Assembly (NCBI GenBank): GCA_947458675.1
Contig: CANHAW010000003.1
Location: forward strand, 1 to 19,276
Direction: 5' to 3'
Source: Beijerinckiaceae bacterium
GTDB taxonomy: Bacteria > Pseudomonadota > Alphaproteobacteria > Rhizobiales > Beijerinckiaceae
Length of the DNA: 19,276 bases
Positions within the stretch are counted from its first letter, which is position 1. Each line of letters begins with the position of its first letter. A program made the position numbers and the translations under genes. This document shows positions 1 to 9,184 of the stretch, in pieces. The notes under the pieces were generated by a model that made no database searches, had not been told where the DNA came from, and saw only the letters and a list, made by a program, of their open reading frames with translations.

Positions 1-755
1 CCATCAGTCAGGTGATGGACGAACTCACCGCCATTTTCGCCGATATGGGCTTTTCCATCGCGGAAGGCCCGGACGTCGAAAGCGACGATTACAACTTTAC
101 CAAACTGAATTTTCCAGACGGCCATCCCGCCCGTGAAATGCACGACACATTCTTCTTCAATCGAAAAGAAGATGGCACGCGCAAATTGCTGCGCACGCAT
201 ACGAGCCCCGTGCAAGTTCGCACAATGCTGAATGTGAAGCCGCCCATTCGCGTGATTTGTCCAGGTCGCACCTACCGTTGCGATTCCGACCAGACGCATA
301 CGCCCATGTTCCATCAGGTCGAAGGTCTTGTCATCGACAAGACAGCGCATATGGGCAATCTGAAATGGATTCTCGAAGAATTCTGCAAGGCCTTTTTCGA
401 AGTGCCGAATGTGAAGATGCGTTTTCGTCCCTCCTTCTTTCCCTTCACGGAACCGTCGATGGAAGTCGATATCCAGTGCAAGCGACAGGGTGGCGAAATT
501 CGCTTTGGCGAGGGCGAGGATTGGCTTGAAATCCTCGGCTGCGGCATGGTGCACCCGAACGTGCTGCGCAATTGCGGCATCGACCCAGATGAATATCAAG
601 GCTTTGCCTGGGGCATGGGCATAGACCGCATCGCCATGTTGAAATACGGCATGCCGGATCTGCGGCCCTTCTTCGAAGCCGACGTGCGCTGGTTGTCGCA
701 TTACGGGTTTCGCCCGCTCGACCTGCCGACGCTGGCCGGCGGCCTGAGCTCGTAA
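1..755 (+). CDS. pheS: Phenylalanyl-tRNA synthetase alpha subunit, 5' end cut by the window
   Basis: Catalytic subunit of the alpha2-beta2 phenylalanyl-tRNA synthetase, which charges tRNA-Phe in the cytoplasm. The open frame already runs at base 3 (reading [12 protein letters not shown]), so the GTG and ATG at 12 and 15 are internal codons and the true start lies upstream. The visible part, about 250 residues, is the class II aminoacyl-tRNA synthetase core. It shows the family block [16 protein letters not shown], motif 2 around [23 protein letters not shown], and motif 3 around [17 protein letters not shown] near the C-terminus. The N-terminal coiled-coil arm that contacts tRNA is outside the window. 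The TAA stop is followed after 11 bases by pheT, so the two subunits are made from one operon. Identification is secure from motifs and from the neighbour. Confidence 0.97.
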   Translation, partial: ISQVMDELTAIFADMGFSIAEGPDVESDDYNFTKLNFPDGHPAREMHDTFFFNRKEDGTRKLLRTHTSPVQVRTMLNVKPPIRVICPGRTYRCDSDQTHTPMFHQVEGLVIDKTAHMGNLKWILEEFCKAFFEVPNVKMRFRPSFFPFTEPSMEVDIQCKRQGGEIRFGEGEDWLEILGCGMVHPNVLRNCGIDPDEYQGFAWGMGIDRIAMLKYGMPDLRPFFEADVRWLSHYGFRPLDLPTLAGGLSS

Positions 756-766
756 GGAGAGACGAC

Positions 767-3199
767 ATGAAATTCACGCTCTCCTGGCTCAAGGATCACC
801 TCGAGACCGACGCTTCGCTCACCACGATCGTCGAAACGCTGACACGCATCGGACTTGAGGTCGAACATGTCCTCGACCCTGCCGATGTATTGAAGGATTT
901 TGTCGTCGGCCATGTGCTCGACGCCAAGCAGCATCCCGATGCGGATCGCCTGCGTGTCTGCATGGTCGATATTGGCGCGGGCGCGCCTGTGCAGGTCGTC
1001 TGCGGCGCACCGAATGCGCGCACAGGCTTGAAGACCGTTTTCGCTGCACCGGGCACCTATATTCCGGCCAAGAAATTCACGCTCGGCAAGGGCGTCATCC
1101 GCGGCGTGGAATCGCTCGGCATGCTTTGCTCCGCGGCAGAACTCGATCTGTCGGGCGATCATGACGGCATTATGGAGCTAGACGCTGCAGCACAGCCTGG
1201 CCAGCGGTTCGTTGATTTCGCTGGTCTTGGCGATCCCGTTATCGAAATCAACCTCACGCCCAATCGCGCCGATGCAGCAGGCGTGCATGGCATTGCACGC
1301 GATCTTGCCGCCGCAGGTCTCGGCAAGCTGAAAGACCGCCCGATCAAGCCCATTCCCGGTGCCTTCGCGTGCCCCGTGAATGTGAAGCTCGACTTCACGG
1401 CGGATGATGCCCATCTCGCACCGGCTTTTGCCCTCCGTCTGGTCCGTGGCGTCAAAAACACCACGTCGCCTGCATGGTTGCAGAAACGTCTGACATCCAT
1501 CGGTCTTCGCCCGATCAATGCGCTCGTCGACATCACCAATTACCTCACCTTCGACCGCGGCCGTCCTTTGCATGTGTTCGATGCCAAGAAGGTCTCGGGC
1601 AAGCTCGTTGTTCGCCGCTCGAAAGAGGGCGAAGAGATTCTTGCGCTCGATGGCAAGACCTACAAGCTTGATCCCTCGGTCATTGCGATTGCCGATGACA
1701 AGGGCGTTGAGTCTATCGCCGGCATCATGGGCGGCGAGGCGTCTGGCTGCGACGAGACCACAACCGATGTGCTGATCGAATCCGCGCTCTGGGACCCGCT
1801 GACCATCGCGCGCGCGGGCCGTTCGCTCGGCATCGTCACGGATGCGCGCTATCGGTTCGAGCGCGGCGTTGATCCGGCCTTCTGTATTCCGGGCGCCGAA
1901 CTCGCCACGCATCTCGTGCTTGAAATCTGCGGCGGCGAAGCCTCCGAATTGACGGTCGCGGGATCTGTCGAAAAGCCATCGCATACAATCGATTTCCCGT
2001 GGAGCGAGGTACGCCGGCTTGCGGGGCTCGATCTCGATCCCTCGAACATGGCGGGCATTCTCGAAAAACTTGGCTTCGACGTTTTGCGTCAAGCCACCAA
2101 TGCCGACCGTGTCTTTGTGAAAGTTCCGACCTGGCGTGCGGATGTTGAAGGCAAAGCCGATCTGGTCGAAGAAATCGTGCGCATTGCCGGTCTGGATCGT
2201 GTTGTCTCGACCCCACTGACGCGAGAGAGTGCGGAAATTCCCGCGCCCATCCTGACGCTTCTGCAAAAACGTACGCGACTGGCTCGTCGTACCCTGGCAT
2301 CTCAGGGTCTTGTAGAAGCAGTGACCTGGTCTTTCATCTCGCACGAAAAGGCTGAGCTCTTCGGTGGCGGCACAAAAGAATTGACGCTTGCCAATCCGAT
2401 TGCAGCCGATCTCTCCGACATGCGCCCGAGCCTGCTGCCGGGCTTGCTTGCAGCCGCACAGCGTAATGCAGATCGCGGTATTGGCGATCTCGCCCTGTTC
2501 GAAGTTGGTCAAATTTTCAAGGGCGACGGTGAAAATGACCAGCGCATGAGCGCCGCTGCAATCCGTCGCGGCACAGCGCGTATTTCTGGCGCAGGCCGTC
2601 ACTGGACGGGAGCGGCGCGCAATGTCGATGTTTTCGACGCAAAGAGCGATGTCCTCGCGCTTCTCGGGGCTCTTGGCATTGCCTCAGGCGGTCTTCAGGT
2701 GGTTGCCGGCGGTCCGTCCTTCCTCCATCCAGGCCGCTCCGGAACATTGCAGTTCGGACCGAAAAACATCATTGGCTGGTTTGGTGAATTCCACCCGCGC
2801 GTGCTCGCCGCGCTCGATGTCGGGGGGCCGGTCTGCGGCTTCGAGATTATTCTCGATGCGATCCCTGCGCCCAAGGCCAAGCCGACCAAAGTAAAGCCGA
2901 AACTCGACATGTCGGACCTGATGCCGCTTGAACGCGATTTCGCTTTTATCGTCGATGTTACGGTTCAGGCCGGCGACATCCTCAAGGCCGCACAAACCGC
3001 CGATCGCGCGCTGATTACGGGTGCGAATGTCTTCGATATCTATCAGGGAACCGGCATCCCTGAGGGCAAGAAATCCGTCGCCATCAGCGTCACTTTGCAA
3101 CCGCGTGAAAAGACGCTGACGGATACGGAAATTGAATCCGTGATGCAGAAGATCGTCGCTGAAGTGACGAAGAAAACAGGCGCGTCCCTGCGCGGCTAA
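767..3199 (+). CDS. pheT: Phenylalanyl-tRNA synthetase beta subunit
   Basis: Beta subunit of phenylalanyl-tRNA synthetase, 810 residues, the usual bacterial length. Domains seen in order: an EMAP/OB-fold tRNA-binding domain at about 39-150 (begins [20 protein letters not shown]); the B3/B4 domain, which in the family holds the editing site against mischarged Tyr, at about 205-375; the B5 domain at about 400-480 ([21 protein letters not shown]); the catalytic-like core; and the C-terminal ferredoxin-fold anticodon-binding domain (FDX-ACB) at about 715-808, starting near [11 protein letters not shown]. The start ATG has an excellent Shine-Dalgarno AAGGAGAG at 754-761 with a five-base gap. Because pheS ends only 11 bases upstream, the genes are surely co-transcribed. 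The TAA stop overlaps the ATG of the LrgB remnant that follows (TAATG). Confidence 0.98.
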   Translation: MKFTLSWLKDHLETDASLTTIVETLTRIGLEVEHVLDPADVLKDFVVGHVLDAKQHPDADRLRVCMVDIGAGAPVQVVCGAPNARTGLKTVFAAPGTYIPAKKFTLGKGVIRGVESLGMLCSAAELDLSGDHDGIMELDAAAQPGQRFVDFAGLGDPVIEINLTPNRADAAGVHGIARDLAAAGLGKLKDRPIKPIPGAFACPVNVKLDFTADDAHLAPAFALRLVRGVKNTTSPAWLQKRLTSIGLRPINALVDITNYLTFDRGRPLHVFDAKKVSGKLVVRRSKEGEEILALDGKTYKLDPSVIAIADDKGVESIAGIMGGEASGCDETTTDVLIESALWDPLTIARAGRSLGIVTDARYRFERGVDPAFCIPGAELATHLVLEICGGEASELTVAGSVEKPSHTIDFPWSEVRRLAGLDLDPSNMAGILEKLGFDVLRQATNADRVFVKVPTWRADVEGKADLVEEIVRIAGLDRVVSTPLTRESAEIPAPILTLLQKRTRLARRTLASQGLVEAVTWSFISHEKAELFGGGTKELTLANPIAADLSDMRPSLLPGLLAAAQRNADRGIGDLALFEVGQIFKGDGENDQRMSAAAIRRGTARISGAGRHWTGAARNVDVFDAKSDVLALLGALGIASGGLQVVAGGPSFLHPGRSGTLQFGPKNIIGWFGEFHPRVLAALDVGGPVCGFEIILDAIPAPKAKPTKVKPKLDMSDLMPLERDFAFIVDVTVQAGDILKAAQTADRALITGANVFDIYQGTGIPEGKKSVAISVTLQPREKTLTDTEIESVMQKIVAEVTKKTGASLRG

Positions 3200-3395
3200 T
3201 GAACGAAGGAGGGGCGGTTTCGCGCTCTGGGTCTATCTTAGTCGCACACCGCTTCTCTCGCTAACGGTGACCATTTTCGCCTATGTGATCGATGAACGCA
3301 TTTCGACGAGACTGGATCGCAATGCGCTCTCCAATCCCGTTCTGCAGGCGGTGTGGATGATCGGTCTCGTGCTGGCTGCGACGACGTGGCATTAA
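3199..3395 (+). pseudogene. Truncated, frameshifted LrgB/CidB-family membrane protein remnant
   Basis: Directly behind pheT an ATG (3199) overlaps the pheT stop, but its frame ([11 protein letters not shown]) closes at a TAA after 21 codons. Two bases out of phase, 3222-3395 reads ALWVYLSRTPLLSLTVTIFA, then DRNALSNPVLQAV, a hydrophobic stretch, and ATTWH-stop. This matches the start of LrgB/YohK-family proteins: a first membrane segment, a short basic loop, then NPVL and a second membrane segment. Intact members have roughly 230-240 residues, so only about the first quarter remains, and it has no start codon in its own frame. I read it as a decayed gene with a frameshift near 3215 and loss of the 3' three quarters. 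No companion LrgA gene is seen. The family match comes from memory of conserved residues, not from a search. Confidence 0.6.
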
Positions 3396-3406
3396 GCGCC
3401 ATGCCA
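3387..3406. terminator. Possible weak hairpin between the pheT side and the fumarase gene
   Basis: TGGCAT (3387-3392) and ATGCCA (3401-3406) form a six-base-pair stem with an eight-base loop that contains the last stop codon of the LrgB remnant. It lies between convergent genes, where a terminator is expected, but no T-run follows on either strand. Its role in termination is therefore only a suggestion. Confidence 0.25.
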
Positions 3407-3451
3407 AGACCGTTACACGTGCCAATCATCCATTCATAATTTCTTCGCTGA

Positions 3452-5068
3452 TCAGCCGAGATTGAGCTCTTTAAAGAAATCATTTCCCTTATCGTCAATG
3501 ACGATAAAGGCCGGAAAGTCCTCAACTTCGATCTTCCAGATCGCTTCCATGCCGAGCTCGGGATATTCGAGCACTTCGACTTTCTTGATACAGTCCTGTG
3601 CGAGACGCGCAGCCGGGCCGCCGATCGAGCCGAGATAGAAGCCGCCATGCTTGGCGCAAGCCTCGCGAACATCCTTTGACCGATTGCCCTTGGCGAGCAT
3701 CACCATTGAGCCGCCTGCTGCCTGAAACTGATCGACGAAGGAATCCATTCGGCCTGCTGTCGTCGGGCCGAAAGAGCCCGAAGCAAAACCTTCCGGCGTC
3801 TTGGCAGGGCCTGCGTAATAGACCGGATGATTTTTGAAATATTCCGGCAAGCCTTGTCCGGCATCGAGCCGCTCGCGCAATTTTGCATGCGCAAGATCAC
3901 GAGCGACAATAATTGTGCCTGTCAGTGAAAGGCGCGTCTTGATCGGATATTTCGACAATTGCGCCAGAATTTCTTTCATCGGCTTGTTGAGATCGATTTT
4001 CACCACCTCGCCGCCGAGCGAAGTATCCTCGATCTCTGGCAGGTATGTCGCCGGATTGTGTTCAAGCTCTTCAAGGAACACGCCATCACGCGTGATCTTT
4101 CCGGCAGCCTGACGATCCGCCGAACAGGAAACGCCAAGACCGATGGGGAGTGACGCACCATGGCGCGGCAGCCGAATGACTCGCACGTCATGGCAAAAAT
4201 ACTTTCCGCCAAACTGCGCACCCACACCCAGCTGCTGCGTCAGCTTGTGAATCTCTTCTTCCATGGCGAGGTCGCGGAAAGCCTGGCCGTCTTCGCTGCC
4301 TTCCGTCGGCAGATTGTCGAGATAGCGCGCCGAGGCGAGCTTGACGGTCTTGAGCGTCATTTCTGCCGACATGCCGCCGATGACGATGGCGAGATGATAG
4401 GGCGGGCAAGCGGCCGTGCCGAGCGTCAGGATCTTTTCCTTCAGAAAAGCGATCATGCGGTCATGCGTGAGCAGCGAGGGTGTGGCCTGGTAGAGAAAGG
4501 TCTTGTTGGCTGATCCGCCGCCCTTGGCCATGAAGAGAAATTTGTAGGCGTCCTCGCCGTCAGCGTAGATCTCGATCTGCGCAGGCAGATTGTTCTTGGT
4601 GTTCTTCTCGTCAAACATCGATACAGGTGCGAGCTGCGAATAGCGAAGATTACGCTTGTGGTAAGCATCAATCACGCCCTGCGCAATTGCGCCTTCGTCA
4701 TCGCCATCGGTCCAGATCAAACGGCCTTTCTTGCCCATTACGATGGCCGTGCCTGTATCCTGACACATCGGCAACACGCCGCCGGCTGCAATATTCGCAT
4801 TTTTCAGAAGATCATAGGCAACGAATTTGTCGTTCGACGTCGCCTCCGGATCATCGAGGATCTTACGCAATTGAGCGAGATGTCCCGGGCGCAGCAAATG
4901 GTTGATATCGATCATCGCCTGTTCGGCTAGCAACCGAATGGCTTCGCTCGAGACGGTCAAAACTTCCCTTTCGCCAAGCTTTTCGACCTTCACGCCATCG
5001 CTGGTCAATTTCCGATAGGGTGTATTGTCTTTGCCGAAACGGAAAAGCGGGCGGTGCGAGTAAGTCAT
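3452..5068 (-). CDS. Class I fumarate hydratase (iron-sulfur fumarase)
   Basis: Interconverts fumarate and L-malate in the TCA cycle, in the cytoplasm. It has 538 residues, typical of the single-chain class I (FumA/FumB-type) enzymes that carry an oxygen-sensitive 4Fe-4S cluster. The three cluster ligands expected in the family are visible at C102 (PMCQDTGTA), C221 (GTAACPPYH) and C315 (GVSCSADRQ). Their spacing is the same as that remembered for E. coli FumA (C105, C224, C318). The C-terminal domain with [14 protein letters not shown] and KGNRSKDV is complete. The gene lies alone on the minus strand, convergent with pheT and divergent from glk. The Shine-Dalgarno before the ATG is weak. I leave the symbol empty because fumA, fumB and a generic fum name cannot be told apart here. 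Confidence 0.95.
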   Translation of the reverse strand: MTYSHRPLFRFGKDNTPYRKLTSDGVKVEKLGEREVLTVSSEAIRLLAEQAMIDINHLLRPGHLAQLRKILDDPEATSNDKFVAYDLLKNANIAAGGVLPMCQDTGTAIVMGKKGRLIWTDGDDEGAIAQGVIDAYHKRNLRYSQLAPVSMFDEKNTKNNLPAQIEIYADGEDAYKFLFMAKGGGSANKTFLYQATPSLLTHDRMIAFLKEKILTLGTAACPPYHLAIVIGGMSAEMTLKTVKLASARYLDNLPTEGSEDGQAFRDLAMEEEIHKLTQQLGVGAQFGGKYFCHDVRVIRLPRHGASLPIGLGVSCSADRQAAGKITRDGVFLEELEHNPATYLPEIEDTSLGGEVVKIDLNKPMKEILAQLSKYPIKTRLSLTGTIIVARDLAHAKLRERLDAGQGLPEYFKNHPVYYAGPAKTPEGFASGSFGPTTAGRMDSFVDQFQAAGGSMVMLAKGNRSKDVREACAKHGGFYLGSIGGPAARLAQDCIKKVEVLEYPELGMEAIWKIEVEDFPAFIVIDDKGNDFFKELNLG

Positions 5069-5098
5069 CGTCTTGGGATCCGGTGGTTTCGATAGCGC

Positions 5099-5127
5099 CT
5101 TTTATTCGGTTGGGCGCGCCTTTCCAA
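5099..5127 (-). promoter_or_regulatory. Candidate sigma-70-type promoter for the fumarase gene
   Basis: On the minus strand TTGGAA (5122-5127) and TAAAAG (5099-5104) are separated by 17 bases. Each matches four of six consensus positions, and the -10 lies about 30 bases before the fumarase ATG. It sits in the 130-base divergent spacer that also precedes glk. This is a weak call made by eye. Confidence 0.3.
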
Positions 5128-5186
5128 GCTTGCCTTTCGGGCGGGGCAACCGCAGCCTCGTTGCCGAGTTGCGGAATGACAGAAAC

Positions 5187-5191
5187 AGGAG
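5187..5191 (+). promoter_or_regulatory. Ribosome binding site that sets a GTG start for glk
   Basis: AGGAG sits seven bases before GTG 5199 and is the best Shine-Dalgarno in the stretch upstream of the conserved DIGGTN motif. It favours GTG 5199 over ATG 5220 and over the far upstream ATG at 5073, whose extra 42 residues do not look like glucokinase. Confidence 0.65.
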
Positions 5192-5198
5192 TGTCGGC

Positions 5199-6200
5199 GT
5201 GGAATTCCCACATCCACTGATGGTCTGCGACATCGGCGGCACGAATACGCGAATCGGGCTCACAGAAACGCCCGGTCGCGACCCCGTTCTTCTGGCGACA
5301 GTAAAGACCGAGGAGTTTTCAGGCCTTGGTGAATGCATTGAGCAGGTCCTGAGTGACACCCATGCGCCGCGACCGCGATCGCTCCTGGCCTGCGGCGCAG
5401 GGCCTGTTGCGGACCGCTGCCTGAAGTTGACCAATGCAAAATGGACCATTGACGGCCCTCTACTGGCCTATCACCTTGGGCTTTCGCAGGGTTTGTTGCT
5501 CAATGACTTTGAGGCTCAGGCACTCGCCCTGCCATGCCACCGTCCGGGCTGGGTCCATCTGATCGACAGTCCTCAGCAGGCCCAGGGCCGAGGGCCGTGT
5601 TTGGTCCTGGGGCCAGGCACCGGGCTTGGGGTGGCTGCGCTCATCTCCGAGGAGGGGCGCCATCTTGCGCTCGCCAGCGAGGCCGCCCACACGGATTTCG
5701 GGCCTGTTTCACCAGAAGACAGCGAGCTCTGGCCGGAGATTGAAAAAGCCCATGGCCGCGTGACGGCCGAAACAATCCTTTCGGGACCAGGGCTCGCCCG
5801 ACTGCACCGGGCCCGAATGCGTCTGGCCGGTCAGGGCGAGACTTCGCTCGGGCCAGCCGAGATCGTTCTGCGCGCATTAGCCCTGCCCTCCGGGCCGGAA
5901 TCAGAAACGGTTCAGCATTTCTGGAGGCTGTTGGGCCGTTTTGCAGGGGATATGGCGCTGACCTTTCTCGCCCGGGGAGGCGTATTCCTGTCAGGCGGCA
6001 TTATTCCGCGGATTGTGCCCGTCCTGGATGCGGGTGCTTTTCGCGCGGCCTTCGAAAACAAGGCGCCGATGGTTCAGATTGTGAGCCATATTCAAGTCGG
6101 CATCATTACGGCTCCCGAAGCCGTGCTTGTGGGCATGGCGGCGATCGCTGCCCGGCCGGAAGCCTATAAAATCAATTTTTGTGAGCGTGCCTGGCGCTAA
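5199..6200 (+). CDS. glk: Glucokinase, proteobacterial Glk family
   Basis: ATP-dependent phosphorylation of glucose to glucose 6-phosphate in the cytoplasm, feeding the Entner-Doudoroff or pentose phosphate routes. From the GTG at 5199 the protein has 333 residues, near the usual length for this family. Visible motifs are the phosphate-binding DIGGTNTR (11-18), the catalytic aspartate in LLNDFEAQALALP (D103), the second phosphate loop LVLGPGTGLG (135-144), EAAHTDFGP (161-169) and SGPGLARLH (195-203). A C-terminal glycine-rich segment (FLSGGI) completes the fold. The gene is divergent from fumarase. The spacer holds a small inverted repeat, GGCAAC/GTTGCC at 5145-5165, of unknown meaning. At its 3' end it meets ptsN tail to tail with a single base between the stop codons. 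No sugar transporter or other glycolytic gene is close by. Confidence 0.93.
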   Translation: MEFPHPLMVCDIGGTNTRIGLTETPGRDPVLLATVKTEEFSGLGECIEQVLSDTHAPRPRSLLACGAGPVADRCLKLTNAKWTIDGPLLAYHLGLSQGLLLNDFEAQALALPCHRPGWVHLIDSPQQAQGRGPCLVLGPGTGLGVAALISEEGRHLALASEAAHTDFGPVSPEDSELWPEIEKAHGRVTAETILSGPGLARLHRARMRLAGQGETSLGPAEIVLRALALPSGPESETVQHFWRLLGRFAGDMALTFLARGGVFLSGGIIPRIVPVLDAGAFRAAFENKAPMVQIVSHIQVGIITAPEAVLVGMAAIAARPEAYKINFCERAWR

Positions 6201-6201
6201 T

Positions 6202-6669
6202 TTAGGCAGCGTGCTGCGAGCTCGGCGGTTGGACGAGCATGGTATAGAGGGCTGCAGCATCCCTTGTCGCTCTGATTTTTGCCGTTACGGCCGGGTCACG
6301 CAAAATACGCGCAGCCCGCGCTAGCGCCTTCAAATGATCTGCGCCGGCAGTCTCAGGAGCGATCAGGAGGAAAATCAAATCGACGGGGGCGCCGTCAAGC
6401 GCTTCATAGTCGATCGGCCGTTCGAGGCGAGCGAAAACAGCAAAAATCCGACCGGCTTTGGGCAGTTTACCGTGCGGGATAGCGATCCCGTTGCCGACAC
6501 CGGTCGATCCCAAACGCTCCCGCTGCAGAAGCGCGTCGAAGATTTCTCGAGGAGGGATACCCGAAACAAGCGCAGCCTTTTCGCTCAACTCCTGAAGGGC
6601 CTGCTTCTTCGAATTGACCTTGAGCGAGGGCAAGATTGCATCGGCATTCAGCAAATCTTTAAGCGACAT
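6202..6669 (-). CDS. ptsN: Nitrogen-type phosphotransferase protein EIIA-Ntr
   Basis: Terminal phosphate acceptor of the PTS-Ntr chain (PtsP to NPr to PtsN). It regulates rather than transports: in other proteobacteria it controls potassium uptake, nitrogen response and cell-envelope stress. The start at ATG 6669 gives MSLKDLLNADAILPSL and 155 residues, the normal size. A longer upstream frame to 6741 adds residues unlike the family. The phosphorylated histidine is H66 in GIAIPHGKL, preceded by RERLGSTGVGNG, both hallmarks of PTS EIIA type 2 domains. It is the last gene of the rpoN-hpf-ptsN group, 68 bases after hpf. The rapZ and npr genes that follow it in enterobacteria are not here. The Shine-Dalgarno is weak. 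Confidence 0.95.
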   Translation of the reverse strand: MSLKDLLNADAILPSLKVNSKKQALQELSEKAALVSGIPPREIFDALLQRERLGSTGVGNGIAIPHGKLPKAGRIFAVFARLERPIDYEALDGAPVDLIFLLIAPETAGADHLKALARAARILRDPAVTAKIRATRDAAALYTMLVQPPSSQHAA

Positions 6670-6737
6670 GGCGGTCCAGCTTTGATGAGTCCCGAAAAAC
6701 TGAGGCAATTTGCATGCCGCCCCATGAAACGCCTGCC

Positions 6738-7343
6738 TCAAGGCGCAACATCGCCAGATGCCCTATCCTGCGCGTCCAAGTCAATCCAGCCGATATTTCC
6801 ATCGGTTCGGCGGTAAACCATATTGATCCGACCAGTCGCCGCATGACGAAACACCTGAACATGAGCTCCTGTGAAATCGAGCTCCATAACCGCTTCCGAA
6901 ACCGGCATGCTGTTCAGGAGGCTTTTTCGTTCGGCCACAACCACCGGGTGAAAGCCCGCTTCACTCTGCTCATCAACCGGACCCTGAATGACATAATCGG
7001 CAAATAGCTCACCAGCAACCTGAGCCGTTCCATTTGATACGCCAATTCCATGATGATCCTGAATGCGCCGTTTATATCGTGTCAGGCGTCGCTCAAGCCG
7101 GCTCGCCGCCTCGTCGAAACTTGCATAAGAATCCAGCGCGTAACCCTCGGCATGCAATGTCACGCCCGAACGCAAATGAAGCGTGCAATCGGTTCGGTAG
7201 CCTGAGCCTTCATGATCGAGGACTGCATGTCCGGTCACGCTGCCATGGAGATATCGGGAGCACAAACTTTCGATACGTTCGCTTATGTGCTGGCGGAGGG
7301 CCTTGCCCAGATCAAAATTCTTGCCGGCAATTCTGAAGCTCAT
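6738..7343 (-). CDS. hpf: Ribosome hibernation promoting factor, long form
   Basis: Binds the 30S decoding region in stationary phase and promotes inactive 100S ribosome dimers. The start at ATG 7343 (MSFRIAGKNFDLGKALRQ) is supported by TGGAG eight bases upstream; an upstream extension to 7436 has no family character. The protein has 201 residues. The N-terminal S30AE/YfiA domain covers about 1-98 and ends in the basic helix ASRLERRLTRYKRRI. A variable linker follows to about 130. The C-terminal dimerisation domain covers about 131-190, with VVVAERKSLLNSMPVSEAVM and HVQVFRHAATGRINMVYRR. Both domains being present marks it as the long HPF that makes dimers without RMF. It lies 117 bases after rpoN, room enough for its own promoter, and a palindrome is seen there. 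Confidence 0.95.
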   Translation of the reverse strand: MSFRIAGKNFDLGKALRQHISERIESLCSRYLHGSVTGHAVLDHEGSGYRTDCTLHLRSGVTLHAEGYALDSYASFDEAASRLERRLTRYKRRIQDHHGIGVSNGTAQVAGELFADYVIQGPVDEQSEAGFHPVVVAERKSLLNSMPVSEAVMELDFTGAHVQVFRHAATGRINMVYRRTDGNIGWIDLDAQDRASGDVAP

Positions 7344-7416
7344 TTGAACAACTCCAGCAGAAGATACCGTTAAGGCAAAATAATTCAGCCTACCTTGGCA
7401 AGCCTCGCGTAGCTTA

Positions 7417-7428
7417 TGGCACGTGTCA
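7417..7428. promoter_or_regulatory. Near-perfect palindrome in the hpf leader region
   Basis: TGGCACGTGTCA is a 12-base palindrome with one mismatched pair, centred on CACGTG, in the rpoN-hpf gap. On the minus strand its end makes TTGACA (7424-7429), a perfect -35 hexamer, but no good -10 follows at 16-18 bases. It may be a protein-binding site; this is weak evidence. Confidence 0.25.
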
Positions 7429-7460
7429 ATGCGCAATCAGATGATGAGATAAATCAGAGC

Positions 7461-9026
7461 TTATCCATCATGCTGCATAGTCATCTTTTCCCGTCTTCTC
7501 TCAACAGAAGACGGAATACGAAGACTTTCACGGTATTTTGCGACAGTCCTGCGCGCTATATCTATGTTTTGTTCTTTAAGTTTCACGACTATCGCGTCAT
7601 CGGACAGAATATCGTTGATCGTTTCTGCGTCGATCAATTGCTTGATACGAAACCGAACGGCCTCAGCCGAATGAGACTCGCCGCCTGAACGCGCAGGGAT
7701 AGATGCCGTGAAAAAGTATTTGAGTTCAAAAAGTCCACGAGGGGATGCCATATACTTGTTCGATGTGACACGAGACACGGTCGATTCATGCATCCCGATC
7801 GCATCGGCAATTGTCTTCAGATTCAACGGTCGCAAATGTTCAACGCCCTGAGCAAAGAACATATCCTGCTGCTTGACGATTTCTGCGGATACTTTGAGGA
7901 TTGTTTTTGCACGCTGTTCTAATGATTTAGTGAGCCAATTTGCCGATTGAAGACAATTTGCAACAAATGACTTATCCGCAGCGCTTCCTTGCATGCGTGA
8001 CACGCGGGTAGCATAAGTCTGATTAACCAGAACGCGTGGAAGACCTTCTGGATTGAGCTCGACATGCCATGAACCGTCAGGCGCAGCTCGAATCGTCACG
8101 TCAGGAACAACCGTCTGAATGACACCGCCGCCAAATGCGCGGCCCGGCTTAGGATCGAGATGTCGGATTTCTGAAACCATTTCAGCGAAATCTTCGTCAT
8201 CTACGCCACATAGTTTTTTCAAGGTGACAAAGTCGCGCTTTGCCAGAAGCGGTAGATTGTCGAGCAGGATCTGCATTGCCGGATCCAGCCTGTTTCGTTC
8301 ACGCAATTGAATGCCAAGACATTCAGAAAGATTTCGTGCCCCGACGCCGGACGGATCGAATTGCTGGATTCTGGCAAGGACCTGATTCACGGCCTCTATC
8401 GAGGTGCCAAGACGCTCGGCTATCTCTTCGGGACTTTCACGGAGATAGCCCGCGTCATCCACTGCATCGATCAGCGCGTGTCCGATCATGCGCCCAATTG
8501 CGTCGGTTATTGTCAGCGATAATTGTTCGGCAAGATGATCATGCAAGGTGATCTGCGCGGCGACATAGGCTTCAAGATCGGGAGATTCGCCATCGCTTCC
8601 GGTCGTGGCGCCGCTCCAGGATGTGGCCGACAAGCCCGCAGCATCCAGCAACGGCTGCTGTTCGGCCGGTGTCGGCGCACGATCATTGTCAAATGTATTG
8701 CCTATTTCTGTGCCGAGATCGGATTCAAGCGAATGCGTGTCGATTGCCAGAGATTCACTGGCCCAATCGCCTTCGCTTCGACTTGTATCGCCGGGATCAA
8801 GATCTGAGCCATCGTTCCAATCCTCTGCCTCGCGGCTTGGCGGTGCCTCGACCGGATCTGGACCATCATCTGCCCGTTCGAGCAGCGGATTTCGCTCCAG
8901 CTCCTCTTCGACAAAAGCATTCAATTCAACATTGGAAAACTGAAGCAGCTTGATCGCCTGCAAAAGCTGCGGCGTCATCACCAGGGACTGCCCCTGGCGC
9001 AGCATAAGCTTCGTCGAAAGCGCCAT
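7461..9026 (-). CDS. rpoN: RNA polymerase sigma-54 factor
   Basis: Alternative sigma factor that reads -24/-12 promoters and needs enhancer-binding ATPases; it serves nitrogen assimilation and related regulons. It has 521 residues, typical for rhizobial RpoN. Region I at 1-50 is the glutamine- and leucine-rich activator-response segment (LRQGQSLVMTPQLLQAIKLL). Region II at about 51-150 is acidic and of low complexity. The core-binding region at about 155-340 includes IQQFDPSGVGARNLSECL. The helix-turn-helix at 404-423 reads KTIADAIGMHESTVSRVTSN. The RpoN box ARRTVAKYRE is intact at 491-500. Downstream are hpf and ptsN, the conserved arrangement. The Shine-Dalgarno before the ATG is poor. The 158-base gap to lptB (9027-9184) holds no gene and no terminator I can support; CCAGGCC/GGCCTGG at 9129 and 9176 would need a 40-base loop. 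Confidence 0.98.
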   Translation of the reverse strand: MALSTKLMLRQGQSLVMTPQLLQAIKLLQFSNVELNAFVEEELERNPLLERADDGPDPVEAPPSREAEDWNDGSDLDPGDTSRSEGDWASESLAIDTHSLESDLGTEIGNTFDNDRAPTPAEQQPLLDAAGLSATSWSGATTGSDGESPDLEAYVAAQITLHDHLAEQLSLTITDAIGRMIGHALIDAVDDAGYLRESPEEIAERLGTSIEAVNQVLARIQQFDPSGVGARNLSECLGIQLRERNRLDPAMQILLDNLPLLAKRDFVTLKKLCGVDDEDFAEMVSEIRHLDPKPGRAFGGGVIQTVVPDVTIRAAPDGSWHVELNPEGLPRVLVNQTYATRVSRMQGSAADKSFVANCLQSANWLTKSLEQRAKTILKVSAEIVKQQDMFFAQGVEHLRPLNLKTIADAIGMHESTVSRVTSNKYMASPRGLFELKYFFTASIPARSGGESHSAEAVRFRIKQLIDAETINDILSDDAIVVKLKEQNIDIARRTVAKYRESLRIPSSVERRREKMTMQHDG

Positions 9027-9184
9027 CAGGAACGGTTCTCAATCACATTTTCCAGACCGGGTATCCGGCCCAGAAATTGCATATACACTATTGCCGCTGC
9101 GATAGCTACGTACCTGCTTCAGCTAAAGCCAGGCCGCCTCTGATTCATCGGGTTTTCGTTAATTATCCGGCTACGGGCCTGGAT

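Noticed and set aside
1178..2602. Long open frame of 474 codons antisense to pheT
   Set aside because: It is wholly inside a secure gene on the other strand, has no domain-like motif or ribosome site, and reflects the codon bias of pheT.
3447..3456. Ten-base palindrome GCTGATCAGC at the fumarase stop
   Set aside because: It is too short and has no loop, so it cannot act as a terminator, and it is partly coding; likely chance.
5073..5198. 42-codon N-terminal extension of glucokinase from ATG 5073
   Set aside because: It starts next to the fumarase ATG, contains no glucokinase feature, and a good ribosome site marks GTG 5199.
7417..7432. Near-match to a sigma-54 -24/-12 promoter (TGGCACG then ATGC)
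   Set aside because: The GG to GC spacing is one base too long, the -12 element is ATGC rather than TTGC, and it points away from hpf.
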